Source of the DNA: Brassicibacter mesophilus
GTDB lineage: Bacteria; Bacillota; Clostridia; Tissierellales; Proteiniboraceae
Reading direction: 5' to 3'
DNA: 64,000 nucleotides
Assembly (NCBI RefSeq): GCF_050433385.1
Contig: NZ_JBNPXI010000005.1
Coordinates: forward strand, 124,001 to 188,000
In this document: one piece after another, positions 1 to 8,465 of the stretch
Numbering within the stretch: the first letter of the stretch is position 1
Layout of the letters: each line of letters opens with the position of its first letter
Program-made: the position numbers and the translations under genes
The notes under the pieces: generated by a model
The model's database searches: none
Seen by the model: only the letters and a program-made list of their open reading frames with translations
Told to the model about the DNA's origin: nothing

Positions 1-3
1 TAA

Positions 4-468
4 ATGTACACAGTAATTGATTTAATAGACAAGTTTATTGAAATTGAGAAAAAGGGGCTTCAAATGTACACTGATATGTCAAAGGACTCTAAGCTAAAAG
101 GAAGTATAAAGCTTGCAGCAGGAGTTTTCGCAAGAGAAGAGCAGAGACATATAAATATATATAAAAACTTGAAGGAGCAGATAACAGAAAAAAATAATAT
201 AGAAATAGAATTTGACGTGTATGATAAAGCATCAAAACTTGCTTCTGAACTGTCTAAGAGTATTAAGTATTCTAGCATAAATAATACAAGTGATTTATTA
301 CAATTTGTTATTGATTTTGAAAGAAAAAATTTAGCATTAGCTTTAAGTATACAGGGTTTGTTAGTGCGCAAAAAGATGGATAGTCAAACTGGCAGCTATG
401 AAGCTTTATCTATAATTATACACGAAGAAAAGAATCATATTATGAATCTAGAGAACTTTGTCCGATGA
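4..468 (+). CDS. Ferritin-like diiron (rubrerythrin-type) protein
   Basis: This 154-residue, mostly helical protein has the spaced acidic and histidine residues of a ferritin-like four-helix bundle: a Glu-rich first helix (E13/E15), an ExxH pair at E46-H49, E106 in a third helix, and a second ExxH pair at E142-H145. That pattern fits a non-haem diiron site. There is no rubredoxin-like Cys4 tail, so it is not a full rubrerythrin. In anaerobes such proteins usually handle iron or peroxide; the exact role here is not visible. The ATG follows a TAA at the very edge of the window, so the ribosome site cannot be checked and an upstream start is possible only if that TAA belongs to another frame. 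Confidence 0.75.
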   Translation: MYTVIDLIDKFIEIEKKGLQMYTDMSKDSKLKGSIKLAAGVFAREEQRHINIYKNLKEQITEKNNIEIEFDVYDKASKLASELSKSIKYSSINNTSDLLQFVIDFERKNLALALSIQGLLVRKKMDSQTGSYEALSIIIHEEKNHIMNLENFVR

Positions 469-540
469 ATAGAAATAAAATCAAAACAAAGCTTAAAATC
501 TCACTTGAACTAATCTATAATTAGCAAAACATTAATTGAG

Positions 541-572
541 GTATCTAATTTTTGAATTAGATGCTTTTTTAA
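541..572 (+). terminator. Intrinsic terminator after the ferritin-like gene
   Basis: A 10-bp stem (541-550 with 555-564, one G-T pair) closes a TTTG loop and is followed by a run of Ts. It lies about 70 bases after the ferritin-like stop codon and separates that gene from the GntR operon. Confidence 0.8.
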
Positions 573-648
573 TTGCATACAACTAGCAGCATTTTTATAT
601 ATTGTATATCACATTAAACAATATAATATATTATTTATAAATTTACTA

Positions 649-677
649 TTGAAAAGTGATTATCTAAATGATAAAAT
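649..677 (+). promoter_or_regulatory. Sigma-A promoter of the GntR/nucleoside operon
   Basis: TTGAAA (649-654) and TAAAAT (672-677) are separated by 17 bases, close to the vegetative consensus. The predicted start of transcription is near 684, just ahead of the operator-like palindromes and 65 bases before the GntR start codon. Confidence 0.65.
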
Positions 678-689
678 TAAATCAACTGG

Positions 690-722
690 TAGTGACGTCA
701 CGATGTTGTATCGTCGTTACTA
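690..722 (+). promoter_or_regulatory. Candidate operator of the GntR/UTRA regulator
   Basis: GTGACGTCAC at 692-701 is a perfect 10-bp palindrome. The wider segment also forms an inverted repeat, AGTGACG/ACGAT at 691-704 against ATCGTCGTTACT at 710-721. It sits immediately downstream of the predicted transcription start and upstream of the GntR gene, the expected place for an autoregulatory operator. Binding is inferred from position and symmetry only. Confidence 0.5.
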
Positions 723-748
723 ATTACTAATGTTTACAGGGGGCAATT

Positions 749-1492
749 ATGGTTAATTCAATGATAGATTCAATGGTACCAAAATATTTTGTGCTTAAAG
801 AAGAAATTATCAAAATGATTGATAATGAAGAAATAAAATCTGATGAGTTGATACCTTCTGAGAGGGAACTTATGGAACAGTATGGGTTAAGTAGAACTAC
901 TGTTAGGAAAGCTATAGATGTACTTGTAAATGAAGGCTATCTTTACAAGGTTCAGGGAAAAGGTACTTATGTGAAAGGAAAAAAATTTACTCAAGGGTTA
1001 ATTAACCTCACAAGCTGTACAGAAGAACTAAAAAGACATGGTTTTAAACCAGAAGCAAAGCTTATACATGCAGGTATAGAGAAGGTTAATAAAAAGATAC
1101 AGAAATACTTTAATTTAGAATCAAATGAAAAGGTTTTCTTTACAGAAAGAGTCTTTTATGGTGATGGGTATCCAATAAATACTACTAAATCATATATACC
1201 ATATAAGCTTGTTCCAGGAATCGAAAAATATGATTTTAGCAAGAATTCTTTATATAAAGTATTAGAAGAACAATATAATATTAAAGTTTTAAGGGCTAAC
1301 AGAACTATAGAAGCAGTTCTTGCTTATGATGAGATAGCAAAATTATTAGAGATAGATGAGAGCAAACCCATTTTATTCTTCAGAGGTTGGGTATACGGTC
1401 TAGTTAATGGAGAAGAAACTATTGTAGAGTTTTTTAAAACCCATTATAGATCAGATCGATCAAAATTTTATATCGAACAAATAAGAGGCTAA
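749..1492 (+). CDS. GntR-family (HutC/UTRA) transcriptional regulator
   Basis: This 247-residue DNA-binding regulator probably controls the transport and catabolic operon that follows. The N-terminal winged helix-turn-helix is clear (residues 20-75, with the PSERELMEQYGLSRTTVRKA recognition region and a GxGTYV wing). It is followed by a UTRA ligand-binding domain (about 90-240). UTRA domains of this class bind small sugars or sugar phosphates, so an effector from the nucleoside pathway is likely. The start is supported by a GGGGG ribosome site five bases upstream. A palindromic operator candidate lies between its promoter and its start codon, suggesting autoregulation. Confidence 0.9.
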   Translation: MVNSMIDSMVPKYFVLKEEIIKMIDNEEIKSDELIPSERELMEQYGLSRTTVRKAIDVLVNEGYLYKVQGKGTYVKGKKFTQGLINLTSCTEELKRHGFKPEAKLIHAGIEKVNKKIQKYFNLESNEKVFFTERVFYGDGYPINTTKSYIPYKLVPGIEKYDFSKNSLYKVLEEQYNIKVLRANRTIEAVLAYDEIAKLLEIDESKPILFFRGWVYGLVNGEETIVEFFKTHYRSDRSKFYIEQIRG

Positions 1493-1581
1493 TTCATGGA
1501 GGTGATATTTAAAGCAGGACAATTTTTTTAACATATTCATGTGTTTAATTTAAAAAAACAATTAAAATGGGAGGGACGTTT

Positions 1582-2628
1582 ATGTTTAAAAAAAGTAAGA
1601 TTTTTGCATTAATTCTTGTTTTTGTAATATCCATTGGTTTATTAGCAGGATGTGGAGATTCAAATGGGTCAGATAATGGCTCAAATGCTACAGAAAAGCT
1701 TAAAGTAGCTATGGTTTGTAGTATGGGTGGATTAGGAGATCGTTCTTACAATGACTCAGGATACGAGGGATTAAAGAAGATTGAGAAAGAACTAGGAATG
1801 GAAATTAAAGTAGTTGAGCCAAAAGATGTTTCAGAAGGAGAAAAATACTTAACAGAGCTTGCAAAGGCAGGCTATGATTTAATAGCGACTTTAGAATATG
1901 GACATGCTGATATATTAAACACAGTTGCTCCACAATTTCCTGAAACAAGATTTGCTATTTTTAACATCAAGGTAGACCAACCAAACGTTACATCAGTTAT
2001 ATTTAAAGAGCATGAAGGTTCATTCTTAGCTGGGGCACTTTCAGCATTAGTAACTTCAAACACAGAGATTAAAGGAATGAATGCAGATAAAAAATTAGGA
2101 TTTATAGGTGGTATTCAGTCACCAGGTATTGATAAATTCTTAGTTGGATTTGAAGAAGGAGCTAAATATATAGATAAAGAGGTAGAAGTTATTTCAGGAT
2201 ATTCAAATTCTTTCGGAGATCCTGCTAAAGGAAAAGAAATGGCTTTAGTTCAAATGGAGCAGGGCGCTGATATAGTTTATCAAGTTGCTGGTGGTACAGG
2301 AGAAGGAGTAATAAATGCTGCTAAGGAAAAAGGCGTATTTGCAATAGGAGTAGACTCTGATCAAGACTATATAGCAGAAGGAAATGTGTTGACTAGTATG
2401 ATGAAGCGTGTTGACGTTGCTGTGTTTGATTTAGCAAAAGCACTTCAAGACGGATCTATTAAGGATTCAAATGACATGGTTTTAGGACTTAAAGAAGGTG
2501 GGGTACAGTTAAGTCCAATGCAATATACTAAGGATTTATTACCACAAGAATATTTGGACAAGGTAGAAGAATTAAAAGGAAAAATTATAGATGGAGAAAT
2601 TGTCGTAACTGATATTACTCAACAATAA
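1582..2628 (+). CDS. BMP-family nucleoside-binding lipoprotein of an ABC importer
   Basis: This is the substrate-binding protein of the importer encoded downstream. A lipoprotein signal peptide (basic MFKKSK, hydrophobic stretch, LLAGC lipobox with Cys24) is followed by a PnrA/TmpC-like BMP domain (residues 40-340), a family that binds purine and other nucleosides. The start is placed at 1582, not the ATG at 1567, because GGGAGGG at 1569-1575 is a strong ribosome site for 1582 and lies inside the longer version. Mature length matches the family. Ligand identity cannot be read from the sequence; operon partners (phosphorylase, PfkB kinase) support a nucleoside. Confidence 0.9.
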   Translation: MFKKSKIFALILVFVISIGLLAGCGDSNGSDNGSNATEKLKVAMVCSMGGLGDRSYNDSGYEGLKKIEKELGMEIKVVEPKDVSEGEKYLTELAKAGYDLIATLEYGHADILNTVAPQFPETRFAIFNIKVDQPNVTSVIFKEHEGSFLAGALSALVTSNTEIKGMNADKKLGFIGGIQSPGIDKFLVGFEEGAKYIDKEVEVISGYSNSFGDPAKGKEMALVQMEQGADIVYQVAGGTGEGVINAAKEKGVFAIGVDSDQDYIAEGNVLTSMMKRVDVAVFDLAKALQDGSIKDSNDMVLGLKEGGVQLSPMQYTKDLLPQEYLDKVEELKGKIIDGEIVVTDITQQ

Positions 2629-2635
2629 TCAATAT

Positions 2636-2661
2636 GTACTGCAGTCATATGACTGCAGTAC
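2636..2661 (+). promoter_or_regulatory. Perfect 26-bp palindrome between binding protein and ATPase genes
   Basis: The arms GTACTGCAGTCAT and ATGACTGCAGTAC abut with no loop bases, followed by GAAATTTTTG. In RNA this would be a strong hairpin with a weak U tract, typical of partial terminators or 3'-end stabilisers that keep binding-protein mRNA more abundant than the downstream transporter genes. A DNA operator is an alternative. Confidence 0.6.
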
Positions 2662-2688
2662 GAAATTTTTGATAAGGAGTGGAGGCTC

Positions 2689-4221
2689 TTGAAGATAATA
2701 GAAACAAAGGATTTGACGAAAAAATTCGGCGATTTTACTGCTAACGGAAAAATCAACTTTTCGGTTGAAGAAGGAGAGATCCACGCTATTGTTGGAGAAA
2801 ACGGAGCTGGTAAAACAACTTTGATGAATATGCTGTTTGGTCTTTTAGCTCCAACATCTGGTGAAATTCTTGTAAGAGGAAAAAGTGTAAGAATATCAAA
2901 TCCTAAGAATGCTATAAAGCTTGGCATAGGTATGGTACATCAACATTTCAAGCTTGTACCTAGTTTTACTGTTTATGAGAACATACTACTTGGAGATGAG
3001 TTAACAAAGGGGCTTACTATAAATAGAAAAAAAGAAATAGATGTAGTAGATAAATTGATAAAGAAATATGGGTTTGATACTAATCCAAAAAGCAAAATTC
3101 AGGATGTTTCTATAGGAACGCAACAGCGCGTTGAGATCCTTAAGATGCTTTATAGAGATGTAGACATATTAATATTAGATGAACCAACTGCAGTACTTAC
3201 TCCACAAGAGGTTGATGAGCTGATTGAAAGCTTAAAGGAGCTTAAGAAAAATGGAAAGACGATAATTATTATAACTCATAAGCTTGGGGAAGTAAAAAAA
3301 TGCTCTGATAGTGTTACTGTCATAAGAAGAGGAACAGTAGTAGGTCGCGTGAAGACTGCTGAAGTAAGTGAAGAAGAGCTTGCGAAAATGATGGTAGGAA
3401 GAGATGTACTACTTCGAGTAGAAAAAAAGGATAAAAAGTCAGGCAACGTTGTATATGAGGTTAAAGATATTTCAACAAATGATGAGAGAGGCGTAAAGGT
3501 ACTTGATAAAGTTTCATTTAAAGTACATTCTGGAGAAATACTAGGAGTTGCAGGTGTAGAGGGTAATGGACAATCAGAATTAATGAAGGTACTAACAGGA
3601 CTTATGGTAGCTACAGAAGGTGAAGTAAAATTTGAGGGAAAAGATATTACTAATCTTTGGCCTGACAAAATCAGAAAACAAGGGATAGGAATTATTCCAG
3701 AAGATAGATATAAGCATGGATTATGTAAAACTATGAAAATATCAGAGAATCTTATAGCTGGTTATCATATGCAGGAGCCATTTTGCTCGAAAGGGATGCT
3801 AGATATTAGCGGTATGCAAGATCGTAGACAAAAACTCGTAGAAGGATTTGATATAAGAGTAGGCTCTGATGATGGAGAAGTAGGACAGCTTTCAGGTGGA
3901 AATGCACAAAAGGTTATTATTGCAAGGGAAATGTCTATGAATCCACAGGTCTTAATTGCTAGTCAGCCTACTAGAGGTGTAGACATAGGGTCTATAGAGT
4001 TTATTCATAAACAGATAGTTAAAATCAGAGATGAGGGTAAAGCAGTAGTTTTAATTTCATCTGAACTCTCTGAGATTATGGGATTAAGCGATAGAATTAT
4101 TGTCATGTATAAAGGAAAGATTATTGGAGAAATGAGTGCTAAGGATGCAACTAAAGAAAGCTTAGGTTATTTAATGGCTGGTATTAAAGAGAAAAAAGGG
4201 GGAGATGACATTGAAGAATAG
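2689..4221 (+). CDS. Nucleoside ABC transporter, tandem ATP-binding protein
   Basis: This 510-residue protein carries two ABC ATPase domains, as in RnsB/NupA-type nucleoside and sugar importers. Domain 1 has Walker A GENGAGKTT near residue 37 and Walker B ILILDEPTAVLTP; its signature is the degenerate VSIGTQQ usual in this family. Domain 2 has a modified P-loop (GVEGNGQSE), the signature LSGGNAQK, and Walker B ending in SQPTRGVD. The start is a TTG at 2689, preceded by GGAGTGGAGG. It energises uptake with the lipoprotein upstream and the two permeases downstream. Confidence 0.92.
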   Translation: MKIIETKDLTKKFGDFTANGKINFSVEEGEIHAIVGENGAGKTTLMNMLFGLLAPTSGEILVRGKSVRISNPKNAIKLGIGMVHQHFKLVPSFTVYENILLGDELTKGLTINRKKEIDVVDKLIKKYGFDTNPKSKIQDVSIGTQQRVEILKMLYRDVDILILDEPTAVLTPQEVDELIESLKELKKNGKTIIIITHKLGEVKKCSDSVTVIRRGTVVGRVKTAEVSEEELAKMMVGRDVLLRVEKKDKKSGNVVYEVKDISTNDERGVKVLDKVSFKVHSGEILGVAGVEGNGQSELMKVLTGLMVATEGEVKFEGKDITNLWPDKIRKQGIGIIPEDRYKHGLCKTMKISENLIAGYHMQEPFCSKGMLDISGMQDRRQKLVEGFDIRVGSDDGEVGQLSGGNAQKVIIAREMSMNPQVLIASQPTRGVDIGSIEFIHKQIVKIRDEGKAVVLISSELSEIMGLSDRIIVMYKGKIIGEMSAKDATKESLGYLMAGIKEKKGGDDIEE

Positions 4222-5284
4222 TATAACAAAATATTTTAAAGTAATTTTAACTTCCCTATTACCAGTTATATTTGCATTTATAATTGGTGCTATACTCATT
4301 GGAATATCTGGAATGAATCCTCTTGAGGCTTATGGTGCACTTTTTAGAGGAGCATTAGTAGGAAAGGGCAGCATATATAACACATTATTTAGTGCTACTC
4401 CATTGATATTTACAGGACTTGCCACAGCTATTGCCTTTAGAGCAAATATATTTAACATGGGTGTAGAAGGCCAATTATATATGGGCGCATTTGCAGCAGC
4501 ATATATTGGATTTACTTTTACAGGGCTTAGCCCAGTAATCCATGTGTTACTATCTTTAGTAGCAGCTATGATTGTAGGTGGGTTATTTGCATTTATACCA
4601 GGAATATTAAAAGGACTGCTTGATGTGAATGAAATGGTTGTTACTATTATGCTTAATTATGTAGCAGTATTATTTACAACTTATCTTGCAAGTTATCCTT
4701 TTAAAGCACAAGGTGTAGGCTTTGCAGCTACTTCTATGATATCAGAAAGTGCTTATTTACCTAGGCTGATGAAAAGCTCTCAGCTCAATGCATCATTCTT
4801 CATAGCTTTGATAGCAGTTTGTTTCGTGTATTTTCTATTTAAGAGAACTAAGCTTGGATTTGAAATAAATGCTATAGGTAAGAATGTAGACTTTTCAGAA
4901 GCTACAGGTATGTATGTAGGTAGAAAAGCAGTAATAATCATGGTCATAAGTGGTATGATTGGAGGATTAGCTGGTGCTGGTGAGATACTAGGAGTGCATC
5001 ATCGTTTTATAAGTGGATTTTCACCTGGATATGGCTGGGATGGTATGACCATAGCGTTGTTAGGTAAAAACAACCCTATAGGAGTATTAGCAGCAGCTAT
5101 TTTTTTCGGTATATTGAAAAATGGTGGGAGTACTATGGAGTTAATGGTTGGTGTACCTCGTTCCTTAATAAATATTATTCAGGGACTTATAATATTTTTC
5201 CTAGCAGTTGACTTCTTAAATACTAAGTTCAGTTTAATAGAAAAACTTAAAAGTCGGCTAGCTGATAAAGCAAAGGAGGTATAG
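4211..5284 (+). CDS. Nucleoside ABC transporter permease 1
   Basis: This multi-pass membrane protein of the BPD_transp_2 family (like NupP/RnsC) has eight or more hydrophobic segments and the conserved cytoplasmic stretch NEMVVTIMLNYVAV. An ATG at 4205 would directly abut the GGGGGAG ribosome site (4198-4204) with no spacer. A TTG at 4211 gives a six-base spacer and agrees with TTG starts of the neighbouring transporter genes, so 4211 is preferred (357 residues). It overlaps the ATPase gene, implying translational coupling. Confidence 0.88.
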   Translation: MKNSITKYFKVILTSLLPVIFAFIIGAILIGISGMNPLEAYGALFRGALVGKGSIYNTLFSATPLIFTGLATAIAFRANIFNMGVEGQLYMGAFAAAYIGFTFTGLSPVIHVLLSLVAAMIVGGLFAFIPGILKGLLDVNEMVVTIMLNYVAVLFTTYLASYPFKAQGVGFAATSMISESAYLPRLMKSSQLNASFFIALIAVCFVYFLFKRTKLGFEINAIGKNVDFSEATGMYVGRKAVIIMVISGMIGGLAGAGEILGVHHRFISGFSPGYGWDGMTIALLGKNNPIGVLAAAIFFGILKNGGSTMELMVGVPRSLINIIQGLIIFFLAVDFLNTKFSLIEKLKSRLADKAKEV

Positions 5285-5286
5285 CT

Positions 5287-6198
5287 TTGGATATATTAAA
5301 TATACTTCATGGAACACTTAGAATGGCAACACCGATAGCATTAGCAGCATTAGGAGGTCTCTTTTCTCATAGAGCTGGAGTTTTGAATATAGCCCTTGAA
5401 GGAATGATGCTGATAGGTGCTTTTATTGGAGTAATAGTAAGCTATTCTACAGGTAACATGGCACTAGCTGTGGTTGCTGCAGTAGCAGCATCAATGGTAT
5501 TTGCACTTCTATTCTGTATTTTTGGAATAAGTCTGAAAGGTAATTTCATAATAACTGGTTTGGCAGTTAATATTTTTGGATTAGGACTTACATCTTTTGT
5601 ACTTCAGACGGTATTTGGAAGAAGAGGAGTGTTTTCTGATCCTAGGATAGTGGGATTTAAGCCTGTGAATATAGAGATATTAGGTAAAATACCAGTAATA
5701 GGACCAATACTTAATAATCAAACTCCTATGGTTTATGTAAGCTTGATAGGTCTTATTATAGTTCATTATGTAATATATAAAACGAAGTTTGGAGTATACG
5801 TTAGAGCAGTAGGTGAAAATGAAGAGGCTGCAAGGTCAATAGGAATCAACATCAATAGAATAAAATATTCGGCTGTTATGATTAGTTCAGTATTTTCAGC
5901 ACTTGCAGGTATAAACCTTGCCCTTGAAAATTTAACTATGTTTGTTGAAAATATGACTAGTGGTAGAGGATTTATAGCTTTAGCCGCTATATTCTGCGGA
6001 AAAGGAACTCCTGTTGGTTCATATATTTTTAGTTTTTTATTTGGATTTGCTGATGCAATACAAATGCGTTTACAGAGCTTAAATATTCCAGGCTCATTTA
6101 TTCAGATGATTCCATTTGTATTTATTATAGTTATACTTACTGTAGTTGGTATTATAAAGAAAAAAGGTAGCACAATGAGGGGGTTAAAGAATGAGTAA
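5287..6198 (+). CDS. Nucleoside ABC transporter permease 2
   Basis: This 303-residue second permease of the importer (BPD_transp_2, NupQ/RnsD-like) has the typical N-terminal ATPIALAALGGLFSHRAGVLNIALEGMM-type region and about eight membrane segments. It begins with TTG, seven bases after a near-perfect AAGGAGGT site, and only two bases after the stop of permease 1. Together with the lipoprotein and tandem ATPase it completes a four-gene BMP importer. Confidence 0.9.
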   Translation: MDILNILHGTLRMATPIALAALGGLFSHRAGVLNIALEGMMLIGAFIGVIVSYSTGNMALAVVAAVAASMVFALLFCIFGISLKGNFIITGLAVNIFGLGLTSFVLQTVFGRRGVFSDPRIVGFKPVNIEILGKIPVIGPILNNQTPMVYVSLIGLIIVHYVIYKTKFGVYVRAVGENEEAARSIGININRIKYSAVMISSVFSALAGINLALENLTMFVENMTSGRGFIALAAIFCGKGTPVGSYIFSFLFGFADAIQMRLQSLNIPGSFIQMIPFVFIIVILTVVGIIKKKGSTMRGLKNE

Positions 6199-6757
6199 AA
6201 CTGCGTTAATAGTTATAGATATGGTTTATGATTTTGCACATCCAAATGGACTAGTTTACTATGAGCAAAACGCTGAAATACTTCCTAGAATTAGAAAAGT
6301 AATAGATAAGTGTCGTGAAAAAGAAGTTTTAATTGTATTTATGCAACACTCTCATAGAAAGGATAAATATGATAAAGAGCTTACAATGGTTAGGAAGAAT
6401 TGTATGGAGGGAACAGGTGGAGATGAACTAATGCCTGAGCTTGGATACAATGAAAAAACTGACTATTTAATAAAGAAAAGAAGATATAGTTCATTCTTTG
6501 GCACAGATTTAGATATGGTACTAAGAGAGCATAAGATAGAAAATACAATTATTTGTGGAACAAAGACAAATTGCTGTATCAGAGCAACAGTTCATGATGC
6601 ATACTTATTAAACTATAACGTTATAGTTCCAAGAGAATGTGTTGCAACAAACAGTGATGTGGTAAATGAAGTGCACTTGACAGATATCCACAAATACTTT
6701 GGTAAAGTAGTAAGTACAGACGAACTATTTGCATTGCTAGATGGTGGTGAACTGTAA
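6191..6757 (+). CDS. Cysteine hydrolase, isochorismatase superfamily, RutB-like amidohydrolase
   Basis: This 188-residue protein keeps the catalytic triad of the isochorismatase-like amidases: D10 (VIDM), K96 (KKRRYSSFFGT) and C129 (GTKTNCC). The KxRYSxFFxTxLD stretch and TNxC motif resemble RutB (ureidoacrylate amidase). The DxH...H metal site of nicotinamidases is missing, so a nicotinamidase call is not supported. It overlaps permease 2 by eight bases. In this operon it probably hydrolyses an amide or ureido product derived from the imported compound; the substrate is unknown. Confidence 0.8.
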   Translation: MSKTALIVIDMVYDFAHPNGLVYYEQNAEILPRIRKVIDKCREKEVLIVFMQHSHRKDKYDKELTMVRKNCMEGTGGDELMPELGYNEKTDYLIKKRRYSSFFGTDLDMVLREHKIENTIICGTKTNCCIRATVHDAYLLNYNVIVPRECVATNSDVVNEVHLTDIHKYFGKVVSTDELFALLDGGEL

Positions 6758-7713
6758 TGGTAAAGGATATTGATCTAATTGCAGTAGGTTATCCCAGCCT
6801 TGATAGAATAATAAAATTGAACGATACTCCTTCTATTGGTATTACTTCTATTATACAGAACTCTGATAATAGCAAGATATATTATGGTGGATGCAATGTA
6901 AATATAGCTTATTTAGGTGCTAGACTTGGTCTTAAGTCAATGCCAATGATGAGCGTAGGAGCTGATTTTGAATCGACGGGATTTAAGGAATTTTTAGAGG
7001 ATGCTGGAATCGATCTTGATGCTATACACAGAGTTGATGAAGATGTTACTTCAAACACTTATCTTGTGGAAAATAGTGAAGGGCATCATATCACTCTATT
7101 CTACCCTGGTGCAATGGATAGCAAGTACGAATTTAAAATAGATAAAGACATAGTAAAAAAAGCTAAGTACGGAGTTATAACAGTAGGAAATACCGACTAT
7201 AATATGCAGTTTATGAGAGCTTGCAATGAAGAAAATATCCCAGTGGTATTTGGAATGAAATGTGATTTCAAAGCTTTTCCATTAGATGTATTGAAAGTGT
7301 TTTTAACGAGCAGCAATATCATCTTCACTAATGAAGGGGAAAGAGAGGAAATAGAAGCACAGCTAGGATTTGATGATATAAGTATGCTTATTCATGATGG
7401 TAATGCAGAATGCATAGTTGTCACTAAAGGTATAAACGGAAGTGAAGTTATATATAAGGAAGATGACAAGGTCACTTCTAAGCAAGTAAGCATTGCTAAA
7501 CCTGATAAGGTAGTAGATTCAACAGGAGTAGGAGATGCTTATATGACTGGGTTTATATATGGGTTGATTAATGGAAAGACATATGAACAAGCAGGAAGGA
7601 TAGGAACAGTAGTGTCATCATTTATTATAGAAGAGATGGGATGCTTAACTAATATACCTAGCTTAATTGAAATTGGTGAAAGATACAAAATAACTTATGA
7701 GGAGGAACTGTAG
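6757..7713 (+). CDS. PfkB-family carbohydrate/nucleoside kinase
   Basis: This 318-residue ribokinase-fold enzyme has the N-terminal sugar-binding GGCNVNIAYLGARLG motif (44-58) and the C-terminal PfkB signature DSTGVGDAYMTGF with catalytic D260. Its start codon shares one base with the preceding stop (TAATG). The substrate could be the free sugar, the sugar phosphate made by the adjacent phosphorylase, or an intact nucleoside; PfkB members doing each are known, and the sequence alone does not decide. Confidence 0.85.
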   Translation: MVKDIDLIAVGYPSLDRIIKLNDTPSIGITSIIQNSDNSKIYYGGCNVNIAYLGARLGLKSMPMMSVGADFESTGFKEFLEDAGIDLDAIHRVDEDVTSNTYLVENSEGHHITLFYPGAMDSKYEFKIDKDIVKKAKYGVITVGNTDYNMQFMRACNEENIPVVFGMKCDFKAFPLDVLKVFLTSSNIIFTNEGEREEIEAQLGFDDISMLIHDGNAECIVVTKGINGSEVIYKEDDKVTSKQVSIAKPDKVVDSTGVGDAYMTGFIYGLINGKTYEQAGRIGTVVSSFIIEEMGCLTNIPSLIEIGERYKITYEEEL

Positions 7714-8465
7714 TGAAAACTCTATATCTACAATCAGAAGAAAAGGATGTTAGTAAATACGTTGTTTTTTCTGGAGATCCTGGCAGGGTGAGAAAAATCA
7801 TCAAATATATGGATGATGTTCAAGAGATAGCTGTAAACAGAGAATATTACACATACACAGGATACTATAAAGGGGTAAAAATTACTGTTACTTCTACTGG
7901 TATAGGCGGGCCGTCAGCAGCAATAGCATTAGAAGAAATGTATGAATGTGGTATGGAGGTAGCTGTTAGACTTGGTACAGTTATGGGTCTTAAGGATCAT
8001 TTATTAGGGAAATTTATTATTCCAACTGGAATTATGAGAAAAGAAGCTACAAGCAAGACTTATGTAGATGCATCATATCCTGCAGTAGGAGATTTTGAAC
8101 TTATGACATGTATGAATAAAAGTGTATCAGAAAACGGCTTTGAATATGAGAATGCTATTATGTGTAGCATGGATGGATTTTACAGTGAGATGAGAGAGTC
8201 AAGATTATCTAAGCAAATGCAAAATGATGTATTCGAAAAGATACAAGAGCTTAAGAAATATAATATATCTGGATTAGACATGGAATCTGGGACGATACTT
8301 ACACTAACTAATCTTATGGGCATAAAGGGTTGTGTTGTTACTATGACTACAGTTTTAGAAAACCTAAAGGATTACTTAAAGGGAGAAGCAAGGGATAAGG
8401 CTGAGGAGGATTTAATAAAAGTAGTTTTAGATGGTCTTGTTATATATGATAAGGAGGCGAAATAA
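7713..8465 (+). CDS. Nucleoside phosphorylase, NP-I family (uridine-phosphorylase-like)
   Basis: This 250-residue protein has the phosphate-binding GDPGR loop (21-25), the TGIGGPSAAIALEE signature (62-75), RLGT at 86-89 and the ribose-contacting DMES motif near 189-192, all as in uridine phosphorylase and related enzymes. It should cleave a nucleoside with phosphate to a base and pentose-1-phosphate. The start is a GTG in a TAGTG overlap with the kinase stop, preceded by GAGGAGG. The base-specificity region differs from standard Udp, so the natural base is open. A separate standard deoD lies at 30906. Confidence 0.85.
   Translation: MKTLYLQSEEKDVSKYVVFSGDPGRVRKIIKYMDDVQEIAVNREYYTYTGYYKGVKITVTSTGIGGPSAAIALEEMYECGMEVAVRLGTVMGLKDHLLGKFIIPTGIMRKEATSKTYVDASYPAVGDFELMTCMNKSVSENGFEYENAIMCSMDGFYSEMRESRLSKQMQNDVFEKIQELKKYNISGLDMESGTILTLTNLMGIKGCVVTMTTVLENLKDYLKGEARDKAEEDLIKVVLDGLVIYDKEAK

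Noticed and set aside
1567..1581. Upstream ATG start for the BMP lipoprotein.
   Set aside because: It would place the strong GGGAGGG ribosome site inside the coding region; 1582 is the natural start and gives a proper signal peptide.
6191..6757. Nicotinamidase (pncA), tempting because nadABC is in the window.
   Set aside because: The DxH...H metal ligands of nicotinamidase are missing and the sequence is closer to RutB.
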